From assembly GCF_018070025.1 (NCBI RefSeq), contig NZ_JAGPYQ010000001.1, forward strand, positions 1,054,001 through 1,118,000: 64,000 nucleotides of DNA. The letters run 5' to 3'. The position numbers and the translations under genes are program-made. A model generated the notes under the pieces. It had not been told where the DNA came from and made no database searches. It saw nothing but the letters and a program-made list of their open reading frames with translations. This DNA is from Streptomyces liliiviolaceus. Lineage in GTDB: Bacteria > Actinomycetota > Actinomycetes > Streptomycetales > Streptomycetaceae. Positions 1 through 8,824 of the stretch are shown here, one piece after another. Every line of letters begins with the position of its first letter. Position 1 is the first letter of the stretch.

Positions 1-898
1 CGTAGCTGGTCAATTTTGTCTTGTCGTCCCAGACGTAGGCCTCCGGGCCGGCGCCGTCGCCCGCCATGTGCTCCAGGAGGGTGTGGGCGGGGTCGTCCGC
101 GAGGCGGAGGAGGACCAGGTCTCCGGGGGCGAGCCTGCCCGGGTCCGCGACGGTCACCGTCCAGGAGCCCCGGCGGGCCGGTGCGACCGTGGTCAGCGTC
201 CGCCACTCGTCCCGTTTGTTGCCCGTCCAGCCCTCGAAGGGCCACTCCTTGGCCCGGACGGCGTCCGTCAGGGTGGTGAAGCGGTCCGTGGGGCAGAGCC
301 AGACGAGGCCGCCCGCCCAGGACCAGGACGACTTGTCGCCGCCGTAACGCGACCCGTAGGCACCGATCAACTCGGTGAGGTTCCGGGTCGCGCGGAGTGC
401 CGTACGGGTGCTGCCGGCGCCGCGCAGGACGACGTTCGAGTGGCCGATGTGGATCAGGCCGTCGAGGCGGTAGGTGCCGGGCGGGATGAGTACCGTGCCA
501 CCGCCGGCCCTTCCGGCAGCGGCGATGGCACGGTTGATCGCGGGTGCGGAGTCGGCCGAACCGTCCGCCGTGGCGCCGTACGCGCGGACATCGGCGACGA
601 CGGCGGCGCCTGGGCGGCGGGGGAAGTGCGCCGTCCCGGCGCGTTGGCCGGCTCTGCCGATGTACGGGATCTGCGGGTGCACGTAGGGAGTTCGGGTGAA
701 CTCCCGCCAGAGTTCGGGCACCTCCGGACGCGGAGTCGCTGCCGACGCCTGCGCCCCGGCCGCCGTGCCGGTCACGGCGGCCGCCGCCACGGCTGTCGCG
801 CCGCCGAGCAGGGCCCGTCTGGTGAGGGCTCCGGTGAGGCCTCCGGTGAAGGCTCCGGTGAGGGCCCGCTGGGTGTCCTGCGCGCCACGGTCGCTCAT
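1..898 (-). CDS. Secreted pectate-lyase-like (beta-helix) protein, C-terminal part outside window
   Basis: Partial gene running off the left edge; 299 codons are visible. The start ATG at 898 gives MSDRGAQDTQ. An N-terminal export signal follows, with a twin-arginine-like LTRRALLGG and an Ala-rich hydrophobic stretch (about residues 25-50), so Tat export is likely. The mature part has VVADVRAYGATADGSADSAP and GGTVLIPPGTYRLDG, the usual opening of the pectate lyase 3 / right-handed beta-helix superfamily that acts on polysaccharides. The catalytic part lies beyond the window, so the substrate is unknown. The signal region is encoded by short repeats of a CTCACCGGAGCC-like unit (LTGAFTGGLTGALT). 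Confidence 0.7.
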   Translation of the reverse strand, partial: MSDRGAQDTQRALTGAFTGGLTGALTRRALLGGATAVAAAAVTGTAAGAQASAATPRPEVPELWREFTRTPYVHPQIPYIGRAGQRAGTAHFPRRPGAAVVADVRAYGATADGSADSAPAINRAIAAAGRAGGGTVLIPPGTYRLDGLIHIGHSNVVLRGAGSTRTALRATRNLTELIGAYGSRYGGDKSSWSWAGGLVWLCPTDRFTTLTDAVRAKEWPFEGWTGNKRDEWRTLTTVAPARRGSWTVTVADPGRLAPGDLVLLRLADDPAHTLLEHMAGDGAGPEAYVWDDKTKLTSY

Positions 899-1032
899 GC
901 CCGAACCGCCTTCCAAGGATGGGGATTCCATGGATGTGAACAACGTTCAGATGTGCGTTGGCGGTGAGCATGACATGGCATCCGCACGGCGGGAAAGAGT
1001 CGTGCAGCGGTTGATTGGTACGGACTACCGAC

Positions 1033-1542
1033 TCAGCCAGTCGGACGCTGAGTCAGGTGGCTGAACGCGTCCAGATTGCGGGTGGACTCGCCGCGCGACA
1101 CCCGCCAGGCGTACTCCTTGCGGATCGCGGACGCGAAACCGAGCTCCAGGAGGGTGTTGAAACTGCCGTCGGCGGCCTCCAGGACCGCACCGAGCAGCCG
1201 GTCGACCTCGTCGGCGGTGACCGCGGCCAGCGGCAGCTTGCCCGCCACGTAGATGTCACCGAGCGGGTCGACGGCGTACCCCACTCCGTAGAGCTTGAGG
1301 TTGCGCTCCAGGAGCCAGCGGTGCACCCCGCCCTCGTTCTCGTCCGGGTGCCGGATGACGAAGGCGTTCAGCGAGAGGGAGTGTCCGCCGACGATCAGCG
1401 AGACGGTCGTCGACAGCTTCCTGGTGCCGGGGAGCTTCACCACGAAGTGGCCGGACTCCGGGCTCTCCCACTCCAGTTCGGCGTCCTTGAGGAACTCCTC
1501 GACGGTCCCCGCCGCCCGCTCCGCAGCCATCGTGTCAGCCAT
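1033..1542 (-). CDS. YbjN domain-containing protein
   Basis: Protein of 169 aa matching the actinobacterial YbjN family (type III chaperone-like fold, often called a putative sensory transduction regulator). Visible features are an N-terminal helix (AAGTVEEFLKDAELEWE), a beta-rich middle (GHFVVKLPGTRKLSTTVSLIV), the LLERNLKLYGVGYAVDPLGDIYVAGKLPL segment in two halves, and a C-terminal helical part. The start ATG overlaps the end of mshA by 8 bp, so the two genes are one transcription unit and probably translationally coupled. The molecular function of the family is not established; the mshA linkage is common in actinobacteria. Confidence 0.8.
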   Translation of the reverse strand: MADTMAAERAAGTVEEFLKDAELEWESPESGHFVVKLPGTRKLSTTVSLIVGGHSLSLNAFVIRHPDENEGGVHRWLLERNLKLYGVGYAVDPLGDIYVAGKLPLAAVTADEVDRLLGAVLEAADGSFNTLLELGFASAIRKEYAWRVSRGESTRNLDAFSHLTQRPTG

Positions 1543-2872
1543 GGTGGGAGCGTACGTGACGGCGGTGCTCGTTCATCGCCGCCGTGTAGACGTCGGCCGT
1601 GGCCGCCGCCGCCGTGTCCCAGCCGAAGGACTGCGCATGCCAGGCGGCCGCCGCGCCCATCCGGTCCGGGAGCGCCCGGTTGTCGGCGAAATCGCGCAGC
1701 ACGCGCGCGTAGTCGACGGGATCGTGGCCGGAGACGAGAAAGCCCGTCTCCTTGTGGCGGACCGCGACCGGCAGACCGCCCACCGCGGCGGCGAGCACCG
1801 GGGTGCCGGCCGCCTGCGCCTCTATGGCGACGAGTCCGAACGACTCGCTGTAGGAGGGCATCACCAGCACGGACGCGGCCCGGAACCAGTCCGCGAGCTG
1901 CTCCTGGTCGACCGGCGGCCGGAAGCACACCACGTCGGCGATGCCCAGCCGGGCGGCGAGCTTCTGCAGCCCCTCGGGCTTGGCGAGACCGCTGCCGCTC
2001 GGGCCGCCCACCACCGGGACGACGATGTTCGCGCGCAGGTCGGGGCGCTCATCCAGGAGGACGGCGACCGCCCGCAGCAGCACGTCGGGCGCCTTCAGGG
2101 GCTGGATGCGGCCCGCGAAGAGCGGTATGAGGGCGTCCTGCGGGAGGCCGAGCCGCGCGCGGGCGGCGGCGCGTCCGTCGGCCGGGCGGAAACGGTCGAG
2201 GTTCACGCCCGGGTGGACGACCGCGACCTTGCCCTGCTCGGCCTCGTAGTGCCGGACGAGTTCGTCGGCCTCTTCCGCGGTGTTGGCGATGAGCCGGTCG
2301 GCGGCGCGGACGATCTGGGTCTCACCGATGACACGGGCGGCGGGCTCGGGGGTGTCGTCGTCGGCCAGGGCGGCGTTCTTGACCTTCGCCATGGTGTGCA
2401 TGGCGTGCACGAGGGGGGCACCCCAGCGCTCGGCGGCCAGCCAGCCGACCTGCCCGGAGAGCCAGTAGTGCGAGTGGACGAGGTCGTAGTAGCCGGGACG
2501 GTGGCCGGCCCAGGCCTGCATCACCCCGTGCGTGAAGGCGCACAGCTGGGCGGGCAGATCCTCCTTGGCGAGGCCTTCGTAGGGGCCCGCGTCGACATGC
2601 CGGACCAGGACGCCGGGCGCCAGCTCCACCTTGGGCGGCAGGGCCCCGGTGGTCGCGCGCGTGAAGATCTCGACCTCGATGTTGATCGCGGCGAGGCGCT
2701 GGGCCAGCTCCACGATGTACACGTTCATGCCGCCCGCGTCGCCCGTGCCCGGCTGGTGCAGCGGTGAGGTGTGCACGGAGAGCATCGCCACGCGGCGTGG
2801 CCTGCGATGCAGACGAAGCCTCGTCGAGGCCGCCGGCGAGCGGCGCCCGAGCCTGCTCACGTACTGGCTCAC
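1535..2872 (-). CDS. mshA: D-inositol-3-phosphate glycosyltransferase MshA
   Basis: First enzyme of mycothiol synthesis: it joins UDP-GlcNAc to 1D-myo-inositol 3-phosphate in the cytosol. The 445 aa protein is a GT-B fold family 4 glycosyltransferase. The N-terminal acceptor domain contains SVHTSPLHQPGTGDAGGMN, and the C-terminal nucleotide-sugar domain contains FAGRIQPLKAPDVLL and the EX7E-type region ESFGLVAIEAQAAGTPVLAA. The GTG start is chosen because AAGGAGGAAGGCCAC lies directly before it. ybjN follows with an overlap. The partner gene mshD lies at 57.45 kb in this window. Confidence 0.93.
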   Translation of the reverse strand: MSQYVSRLGRRSPAASTRLRLHRRPRRVAMLSVHTSPLHQPGTGDAGGMNVYIVELAQRLAAINIEVEIFTRATTGALPPKVELAPGVLVRHVDAGPYEGLAKEDLPAQLCAFTHGVMQAWAGHRPGYYDLVHSHYWLSGQVGWLAAERWGAPLVHAMHTMAKVKNAALADDDTPEPAARVIGETQIVRAADRLIANTAEEADELVRHYEAEQGKVAVVHPGVNLDRFRPADGRAAARARLGLPQDALIPLFAGRIQPLKAPDVLLRAVAVLLDERPDLRANIVVPVVGGPSGSGLAKPEGLQKLAARLGIADVVCFRPPVDQEQLADWFRAASVLVMPSYSESFGLVAIEAQAAGTPVLAAAVGGLPVAVRHKETGFLVSGHDPVDYARVLRDFADNRALPDRMGAAAAWHAQSFGWDTAAAATADVYTAAMNEHRRHVRSHHG

Positions 2873-3239
2873 GTGGCCTTCCTCCTTCTACGGACGTGCT
2901 GCGGGTGCGCTGCGGACGTACTGCGGACGCGCTGCGGGCATGCCTGTGGCGGGGCGTGGAACGCCCTTCAAGTCCTGAACGCCGGAAGAGTCTGCTCCAT
3001 TTCCTCTTTGCCGAATCATTGCCATGGGTCGCTCAACCGTTCGAGGGGCTGTTGCGTAGACGAGGCGCAAGCGAGCGGTGATGCGCCGGGCGGCCGTCGG
3101 CCGGCTCGCGCTCTTTCAGCCCGTCCGGCGTTTGAGGACGAGGCCGTTCAGGCCGACAGCGGGGGCCCGGGGGCGGCAGCCCCCGCGAGGCCCGCACCGA
3201 CCCGGAGTTCCCACCAGCGCGCCGCTTACCCTTGACCCC
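2873..3239. other. Intergenic region between divergent mshA and methyltransferase genes
   Basis: No gene was recognised in these 367 bp. The mshA side holds its ribosome binding site and a degenerate array of GCTGCGGACG-like units (about 2890-2940). The other end holds one copy of the dispersed CCGGCGTTTGAGG repeat (3114-3142), followed by a G/C hairpin-like stretch (GGGGGC...GCCCCC). TACCCT, 7 nt before the methyltransferase ATG, is a probable -10 box. Confidence 0.5.
3114..3142 (+). repeat. Dispersed repeat family 2, copy A
   Basis: TTTCAGCCCGTCCGGCGTTT followed by GAGGACGAG, in the mshA-methyltransferase intergenic region, 98 bp before the methyltransferase start. Confidence 0.8.
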
Positions 3240-4049
3240 ATGAACGCCCGCGCAGCGAAACCCGTGGGGACGGTGACGCGCGGGACCACCAACCCGAACC
3301 GCCTGCGCCGCATGGACCGCTGGATCGCCGCCACCCACGGCGCCGCACTGCGCCACGCCGACGACCCCGTGGCGGTCGACCTCGGCTACGGCGCGGCCCC
3401 GTGGACCGCGGTCGAGCTGCTCCAGCGCCTGCGTACCGCCGCTCCCCGCGCGCGCGTGGTGGGCGTCGAGATCGACCCGGCCCGGGTCGCCGCCGCAAAA
3501 CCGTACGAACGCGACGGTCTCCGGTTCCGGCACGGCGGCTTCGAGATCCCGCTGCCCGTCCGGCCGACGCTGATCCGCGCGGCGAACGTCCTGCGGCAGT
3601 ACGAGGAGGCCGAGGTCGCCGCGGTGTGGGCCCGGCTGTGCGCACGCCTGGCGCCGGCGGACGCCGGCTCGCGCGGCGGGCTCCTAGTCGAGGGCACGTG
3701 CGACGAGATCGGCCGTCGGCACGTGTGGGTCGCGCTCGGCCCCGAGGGTCCGCGGACCGTCACGTTCGCCACCCGTCTCGGCTCCCTGGAGCGTCCGTCC
3801 GACCTCGCCGAACGCCTCCCCAAGGCCCTCATCCACCGCAATGTCCCGGGTGAGCCGGTGCACGCCTTCCTGCGCGACTTCGACCGCGCATGGGCATCGG
3901 CGGCGCCGTACGCCTCGTACGGCGCCCGGCAGCGCTGGATCCGGGCGGTCCGCGATCTGACGGCCGACTGGCCGGTCGTGGACGGGGTGGCGCGGTGGCG
4001 GCAGGGCGAAGTGACCGTGCGGTGGGACGCGTTGGCGCCGGGCGCGTAG
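3240..4049 (+). CDS. Class I SAM-dependent methyltransferase family protein
   Basis: Protein of 269 aa with a Rossmann methyltransferase core: PVAVDLGYGAAPWTAVELL is the glycine-rich SAM-binding motif I and RVVGVEIDPARVAAA is the acidic loop after beta-2. No signal peptide or membrane segment is visible and the substrate cannot be told. The ATG at 3240 is preferred over upstream in-frame starts because TACCCT lies 7 nt upstream, which fits a leaderless or near-leaderless transcript, and because the protein then starts at a typical MNARAAKPVGTVTRG. Confidence 0.75.
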   Translation: MNARAAKPVGTVTRGTTNPNRLRRMDRWIAATHGAALRHADDPVAVDLGYGAAPWTAVELLQRLRTAAPRARVVGVEIDPARVAAAKPYERDGLRFRHGGFEIPLPVRPTLIRAANVLRQYEEAEVAAVWARLCARLAPADAGSRGGLLVEGTCDEIGRRHVWVALGPEGPRTVTFATRLGSLERPSDLAERLPKALIHRNVPGEPVHAFLRDFDRAWASAAPYASYGARQRWIRAVRDLTADWPVVDGVARWRQGEVTVRWDALAPGA

Positions 4050-4251
4050 GAACGGGACGCCCCCGGCAGCCCTCTGACGTGGTGGGAACGATCTCGGTGA
4101 GTCATTCGTCACATTGGTGGGGAACGCGAAGGAGATCACCACCGAGTGGGCAGTGAGGGGGAAGGAAGGGGCGGAAGGGAAGCGGGAGTTCTTGCCCGCC
4201 TCTGTCATATTCCGCGCCGACATGGCACGATCCCCGGGGCGTTCCTAAGTT

Positions 4252-4268
4252 ACTGACGGTAAATCAGT
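4252..4268. promoter_or_regulatory. Inverted repeat in the NlpC/P60 promoter region
   Basis: ACTGA and TCAGT arms flank CGGTAAA, with a second overlapping near-palindrome TTACTGACGGTAA. It lies 16-32 nt before the ATG of the secreted hydrolase, so it may be an operator. The binding protein is not known. Confidence 0.3.
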
Positions 4269-4283
4269 TTTGGGGGTCGGTTC

Positions 4284-5381
4284 ATGGTGACCGGTGTGCG
4301 GAGCGTGACCACGACGGCCATGGCCCTGGCCTGCGCGGCAGTCATCCTGGCCGCGCCGGGGGTGGCCTACGCGGCCCCGACGCCGCCGCCCGGCCCGACA
4401 CCGACCCGGACGCCGAGCCCGAGCGCGAGTCCGACACCCGTGAGCACCGCGGACCTTGAAGCGGTCCGCGTGAAGCTGGAGGGGCTGTACCACGACGCGT
4501 CGGTCGCCACGGACGCGTACAACCTCGCCGAGGAGCGGACCGAGAAGCAGTCCACGCAGATCGTCGCGCTCGCCCGCGAGATCGTCGAGGGCAAGGCCCG
4601 GCTGGTCGAGCTGAAGAAGCGCGTGGGCGCCGCCGCCCGCGCCCAGTACCGCGTCGGCGGGCTGCCGGACCAGGCCCAGTTGATGCTCAGCGACGACCCG
4701 GAGGCCTTCCTGGACGGTGCGGGCCGGATCCGCCAGGGCGCCCAGGCGACCAAGGGCCTGCTCGCCGAGATGCGGCGCACCCAGCAGGACTTGGAGCAGT
4801 ACGCGCGCGACGCGGCGGCCCAGTGGACGAAGCTTGAGGCCAACCGCGAGGCGAAGGCCGAGGCCAAGAAGAAGATCAAGAAGCAGATCGCCGCCGCCGA
4901 GAAGCTTGAGTCCCAGCTGGAGAAGGACGAGAAGGAGCGCCTGGCGAAGCTGGAGCAGCAGGCGGCGTACGAGGCGCAGACGACCTGGCTGGACTCCGGC
5001 ATCCTCGACGAGATCAGCGGCAAGGCCTCCGCCCAGGGCAAGAAGGCCGTGGAGTACGCGACGGCACAGATCGGCAAGCCGTACGAGTGGGGCGCCGAGG
5101 GGCCGAAGACGTTCGACTGCTCCGGGCTCACCTCACAGGCGTGGGCCGCCGCCGGACAGGCGATCCCCCGCACCTCGCAGGAGCAGTGGAAGCAGCTCGA
5201 CCGCGTCGCCGTCGAGGCCATGCGCCCCGGCGACCTCATCATCTACAACTCCGACGCCAGCCATGTCGCGATGTACATCGGCGACGGCGCGATGATCCAC
5301 GCACCGCGCCCCGGTCGTACGGTGACGATCGCGGGGGCGGGCTCGATGCCGATACTCGGAGTGGTCCGCCCGGGCAAGTGA
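4284..5381 (+). CDS. Secreted NlpC/P60 (C40) peptidoglycan endopeptidase with coiled coil
   Basis: Protein of 365 aa. A signal peptide (about residues 1-30, ending AYAAP) is followed by a Pro/Thr linker, a long charged coiled coil (about 50-240, RipA/CwlO type) and a C-terminal NlpC/P60 domain (about 250-365). The catalytic Cys is in FDCSGLTSQAW, the His in SHVAMYIGDGAMIHAPRPG. The family cuts D-glutamyl-diaminopimelate bonds in peptidoglycan; the coiled coil usually controls or localises the enzyme. The start ATG follows TTGGGGGTCGG, and a GTG one codon later is possible. No c-di-AMP riboswitch was recognised in the 234 bp upstream. Confidence 0.9.
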   Translation: MVTGVRSVTTTAMALACAAVILAAPGVAYAAPTPPPGPTPTRTPSPSASPTPVSTADLEAVRVKLEGLYHDASVATDAYNLAEERTEKQSTQIVALAREIVEGKARLVELKKRVGAAARAQYRVGGLPDQAQLMLSDDPEAFLDGAGRIRQGAQATKGLLAEMRRTQQDLEQYARDAAAQWTKLEANREAKAEAKKKIKKQIAAAEKLESQLEKDEKERLAKLEQQAAYEAQTTWLDSGILDEISGKASAQGKKAVEYATAQIGKPYEWGAEGPKTFDCSGLTSQAWAAAGQAIPRTSQEQWKQLDRVAVEAMRPGDLIIYNSDASHVAMYIGDGAMIHAPRPGRTVTIAGAGSMPILGVVRPGK

Positions 5382-5897
5382 GGCCCGGGGTCCGGAGTCC
5401 GGGGTCAGGGATCCGGGGTCAGGGATCCGGGGTCAGGGATCCGGGGTCAGGGATCCGTACGGGGGCGCGCGTCCGCCCGACGCGCCGCCCGGCCGCGGGC
5501 ACGCCGCCCGCCACCTCGGTGCACCCGATGTCCCATGCGTCCCGTGCGGCGACACTTGTCGCTTCTGTGCGGCGCCCCGGTCCGCCCGGCGCCGCTTTCA
5601 CCGCTGCGGCCTGCCTCGGTGACCTGCCCCAGAGACTTGCCCCAGTGACCTGCCGCACGTGATACGCGGCACGTTCGGAGCCGGCGCTAAACCGGTGGGG
5701 CGTGATGTACGTCATCCCGTACAAGCGCACATCCTGCCCAATTGCGGTACAGGATGCGGCATATGACGGCGGCCGTTTTCCGTGCGCGTGGGCTGCCGCC
5801 ATTCCTATGTGACGGCGCCTGACGCTATGGTCCCCGTCGGTGGATCGAGATCCCTCGACGCACCGTGCCCTCGGGGGGAGGGAAGGAACCCAAGACG
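5382..5897. other. Intergenic region with tandem repeats
   Basis: No gene was recognised in 516 bp. The region starts with four 14-bp tandem repeats (listed separately). A 7-bp inverted repeat CATCCTG...CAGGATG (5730-5756) surrounds TTGCGGTA. The last 60 bp hold the leader and ribosome binding site of the phosphatase gene. Confidence 0.5.
5401..5456. repeat. Four perfect 14-bp tandem repeats
   Basis: GGGGTCAGGGATCC occurs four times without a mismatch, 20 bp after the stop codon of the NlpC/P60 gene. The copy number is likely to vary between strains. Confidence 0.9.
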
Positions 5898-7388
5898 ATG
5901 CCCGTACCCGTACCGCGGCAGAGAGCGATCCCCGCCGTGGAAGGTGGACAGGCTCACGCCGCGTCTCCATCCGGCGGACCGGCACAGGCCGCGCCCGCGC
6001 TCGGCGCCCTGTCCGGCCAGGAGCCGTCCTCGACGAGGCACGGCACCTCAGGCGACGCCTCCCACGGCGTCACCGCCGACACCGCCGACAACGACGACGC
6101 CCATGACAGCGGTGCCGCGGGCGGCACCGCCCCGCTGACGCTGCTCGTGATCGAGGACGATCCGGCCGGCGCGCTGACCGTGCCCGAACTGCGGGACGCG
6201 GCCGGCCGCCAGATCCGGGTCCGTACCGCCCGCAACCTCACCGAGGCCGAGCGGCTGCTCACCGACGACGTCCAGTGCGTCCTGCTCGACCTCACGCTGC
6301 GGACGCCCGGCCCCGCGACCACGTCCGAGGGGGCGGCGGAGGCGGAGGCGGACGACGAGCTGGCCACGCTCAGGCATGTGCTGCGGCTCGCGCCCCGGCA
6401 CGCCGTCCTCGCGCTGACCCCGGCGGAGGACACCGAGCGCGGCGCGGAAGCCGTACGCGTCGGCGCCCAGGACTATCTCTTCCGCGACGAGCTGGACAGC
6501 CGGCTGCTGAGCCGCGCGGTCCGCTACGCGGTGGAGCGCAAACGGTCCGACCGGGCCGAACGACGGCTGACCGAGTCCAAGCTGCGCGCGCAGGAGAACG
6601 CACGCCTTGAGCGCGGTCTGCTGCCCACACCGCTCCTGGAGGGCTCCTCGCTGCGGTTCGCCGCGCGCTACCGGCCCGGCCGCTCGCGCGCGCTGCTCGG
6701 CGGCGACTTCTACGACACGGTCCGCACCCCCGACGGCACCGTCCACGCGATGATCGGCGACGTCTGCGGCCACGGCCCCGACGAGGCCGCGCTCGGGGTG
6801 GAGCTGCGGATCGCCTGGCGTGCGCTGACCCTGGCGGGCCTGTGCGGCGACCGGCTGCTGTCGACGCTCCAGCAGGTGCTGGAGCACGAGCGCGACAGCG
6901 ACGAGATCTTCGCGACGCTCTGCACGGTGGACATCGCGCCGGACGGCCGCCGCGCGGGCCTGTGCCTGGCGGGCCATCCCGCCCCGCTGATCTCGCGTCC
7001 GGCCCGCTCCCGGGCCCTGGTGGGCGCCGACGGGGGCGGCGACGCGGGCGCCGACGCCGGAGTGCCTCCCGTCGCCGAGCTGCTGCCGTACGAGAACGGC
7101 GGCCCCGCGCTCGGTCTGCTGCCGAACGCGCGGTGGCCGCGCCAGCAGGTGGAGCTGGGCGGCGAGTGGAGTCTGATGCTCTACACGGACGGGCTGATCG
7201 AGGGCCGCACCGGCGAGGGCAGGGAGCGGCTCGGCCAGGACGGGATGGTGGACATGGTCCGCCGCCAGCTGGCCGAGGGGCTGCGGGGCGAGGAACTGCT
7301 GCGGGCCGCGGTGAACGAGGTGCGGGACCTCAACGGCGGGGAGCTGACGGACGACGTGGCGGTGCTGCTGCTGGACCGCGTGGCGTAA
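5898..7388 (+). CDS. Receiver-domain PP2C (SpoIIE-type) serine/threonine phosphatase
   Basis: Protein of 496 aa. After a disordered N-terminus (about residues 1-80) comes a response-regulator receiver domain (LLVIEDDPAGALTV; likely phospho-acceptor Asp in VQCVLLDLTLRT), a short helical linker, and a SpoIIE/PP2C phosphatase domain with GGDFYDTV, MIGDVCGHGPDEA and LYTDGLIEGR. Such proteins dephosphorylate anti-sigma-factor antagonists in response to receiver phosphorylation; the partner is not in this window. The start ATG is chosen because GGAAGGAA lies 9 nt before it. The receiver has an insertion with acidic low complexity (EGAAEAEADDE). Confidence 0.85.
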   Translation: MPVPVPRQRAIPAVEGGQAHAASPSGGPAQAAPALGALSGQEPSSTRHGTSGDASHGVTADTADNDDAHDSGAAGGTAPLTLLVIEDDPAGALTVPELRDAAGRQIRVRTARNLTEAERLLTDDVQCVLLDLTLRTPGPATTSEGAAEAEADDELATLRHVLRLAPRHAVLALTPAEDTERGAEAVRVGAQDYLFRDELDSRLLSRAVRYAVERKRSDRAERRLTESKLRAQENARLERGLLPTPLLEGSSLRFAARYRPGRSRALLGGDFYDTVRTPDGTVHAMIGDVCGHGPDEAALGVELRIAWRALTLAGLCGDRLLSTLQQVLEHERDSDEIFATLCTVDIAPDGRRAGLCLAGHPAPLISRPARSRALVGADGGGDAGADAGVPPVAELLPYENGGPALGLLPNARWPRQQVELGGEWSLMLYTDGLIEGRTGEGRERLGQDGMVDMVRRQLAEGLRGEELLRAAVNEVRDLNGGELTDDVAVLLLDRVA

Positions 7389-7438
7389 GCCCGCGGTTGC
7401 GCTGCCGCTACTCGTGAGCCCTCGCGGCCGGCGGATTC

Positions 7439-7478
7439 ATGGAGCGTGCGGCGCCGTGATGGAGCGTGCGGCGCCGTG
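7439..7478. repeat. 20-bp perfect tandem duplication
   Basis: ATGGAGCGTGCGGCGCCGTG occurs twice in a row between the convergent PP2C and DUF2516 genes, directly before a dispersed repeat and a terminator. Confidence 0.9.
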
Positions 7479-7480
7479 GG

Positions 7481-7510
7481 GGCTGGTCGCGCAGTTCCCC
7501 GCGCCCCTGA
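7481..7510 (+). repeat. Dispersed intergenic repeat family 1, copy 1
   Basis: Thirty bases with core TCGCGCAGTTCCCCGCGCCC. The same 30-mer, or a near-identical one, recurs at 36705, 40051 (opposite strand), 58479 and 63541. It touches the rho-independent terminator that starts at 7510. Confidence 0.85.
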
Positions 7511-7536
7511 AAAGCCGGGGCTGCGCCCCGGCTTTT
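7510..7536. terminator. Perfect bidirectional terminator hairpin
   Basis: Arms AAAAGCCGGGGC and GCCCCGGCTTTT pair perfectly around a TGC loop, with A and T tracts on both sides. It lies between the convergent PP2C and DUF2516 genes and can serve both. Confidence 0.9.
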
Positions 7537-7581
7537 CGCACCGGACCCGCACGCTCAGTACACGCCGCTCCAGGCAACGGC

Positions 7582-7932
7582 TCAGCGGCCGCCGTTGTAC
7601 GGCCCGTACGGCCCGTCGCTGCTGCTGCCGCCCCGGCGGCCACCCCGGCCGCCCGAGACCTGCTGGAGCGCGGGTCGGACGTCCACGAAGAAGACGATCG
7701 TGGCGACGAGGAACGCGATCTGCAGGAAGAGCATCGGCACCAGCAGGTTCACGGCCACGGCGAGACCGAGCAGGATCAGCCAGAACATCTTGGTCTGCTT
7801 GTTCGCGGCGCGGTAGGCGTCGTCGCGGGCCAGCCCGGCCATGACCAGCGCCACCACCGCGAGCACCAGCATGGCGGTGTAGATCAGCCACATGAGGCCG
7901 CCGAATGCCGTCAGGAGCACTTTGCCCACCAC
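7582..7932 (-). CDS. DUF2516 family membrane protein
   Basis: Protein of 116 aa with three hydrophobic segments (about residues 4-33, 48-70 and 72-88) and a Gly/Ser/Tyr-rich tail (GGRGGRRGGSSSDGPYGPYNGGR). The arrangement matches the actinobacterial DUF2516 family, whose function is unknown. The GTG start (another GTG follows) sits near GGGTGG. It lies downstream of the HbhA-like gene on the same strand, 159 bp away, with a hairpin between them, so it is probably transcribed separately. Confidence 0.8.
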   Translation of the reverse strand: MVGKVLLTAFGGLMWLIYTAMLVLAVVALVMAGLARDDAYRAANKQTKMFWLILLGLAVAVNLLVPMLFLQIAFLVATIVFFVDVRPALQQVSGGRGGRRGGSSSDGPYGPYNGGR

Positions 7933-8060
7933 CCGTGTCTAGTCCGTCGTGCTGTCGCGGTCACCGTACCCGCAGAACGGGCCGGGAACTCCGATAGTGC
8001 CCGGAGCGCCCGACCCGTTCTCTTCGCGTACGCGCTCTTTGCGTGCACGCTCCTTCTGTC

Positions 8061-8082
8061 CGCGTACATGTACGTGTACGCG
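8061..8082. terminator. Hairpin downstream of the HbhA-like gene
   Basis: Arms CGCGTACA and TGTACGCG around TGTACG, 10 bp past the stop codon of the minus-strand gene. There is no clear U tract, so it may be a stability hairpin instead. Confidence 0.5.
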
Positions 8083-8091
8083 CCCGCCGTC

Positions 8092-8685
8092 CTACTTCGC
8101 GGGCGGCGTCGACTTCTTGGCCGCGGTGGTCTTGCGGGCGGCCGGGGCCTTCTTCGCGGGCGCCTTCTTGGCCTGGGCGGGCGCGGTCTTGGCCTCGGCG
8201 GGCGTCGCGATCGTGCCCTCGGCCGGCTCGGGGTTCGGCTCGACGGCGATCGCCAGCTCCTCGATCTCCTCGGCCGCCTCGCCGCGCCAGGTCTTCACGG
8301 TCTGCTCGCCGTGCTCGGCGACCTTCTCGTACGTCTCGCGCGCCTTCACGGCGTACTCGGCGGCGACGCCGACACCGCGCAGGGCGAAGTCCTGAGCCGT
8401 CTCACCGATCTTCTTCAGGTCGGTGTCCAGGGTGCTGATGAAGCCGTTCACCCGGGTCTGAAGGGTCTCCTGCGCCTCCTTGGCGCGGGCGGTGGCCTTC
8501 TCCTGGACGGCGTTCGGGTCGATACCCCGCACGGCGTCGATACGGGCCGGCGCCTCGGCGCGCAGCTGCTCGACGAGGCCCGGCACCTTCTTGGCCTGCT
8601 GGAGGGCCAGGTCGGCCGTACCGGCGGCGAAGTAGAGCGGGGTCGGGTCGCTGAGGGTCTTGCGGAGGTCGTCGGTGATGGCCAT
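8092..8685 (-). CDS. Lysine/alanine-tailed HbhA-like helical protein
   Basis: Protein of 197 aa. The N-terminal 140 residues are helical and resemble the heparin-binding haemagglutinin HbhA (DPTPLYFAAGTADLALQQAKKVPGLVEQL in two parts, then KAKEAQETLQTRVNGF-like helices). The last 40 residues are a KKAPAKKAPAARKTTAAKK tail like those of histone-H1-like proteins. Binding to DNA or to membrane/polysaccharide is therefore possible, and its role in Streptomyces is not established. The start ATG has GGGAGGACCATCACC before it; an upstream in-frame extension has no ribosome site. Confidence 0.75.
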   Translation of the reverse strand: MAITDDLRKTLSDPTPLYFAAGTADLALQQAKKVPGLVEQLRAEAPARIDAVRGIDPNAVQEKATARAKEAQETLQTRVNGFISTLDTDLKKIGETAQDFALRGVGVAAEYAVKARETYEKVAEHGEQTVKTWRGEAAEEIEELAIAVEPNPEPAEGTIATPAEAKTAPAQAKKAPAKKAPAARKTTAAKKSTPPAK

Positions 8686-8824
8686 GGTGATGGTCCTCCC
8701 GGAATCGCTGAAGCGTGGAGCGTGAGGGTGTGGTCTGTCTGTCGCTACTCCGTGGCCGACGGCCGGCCGGCCCGAACGGGACCGTGCCGGGACGTGCCGT
8801 GCCCGGTCGTGGTGCCGGGCCCGG

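Noticed and set aside
4050..4283. c-di-AMP (ydaO) riboswitch before the NlpC/P60 gene
   Set aside because: Such switches precede some Streptomyces wall hydrolases, but I saw none of the conserved blocks, only a short inverted repeat.
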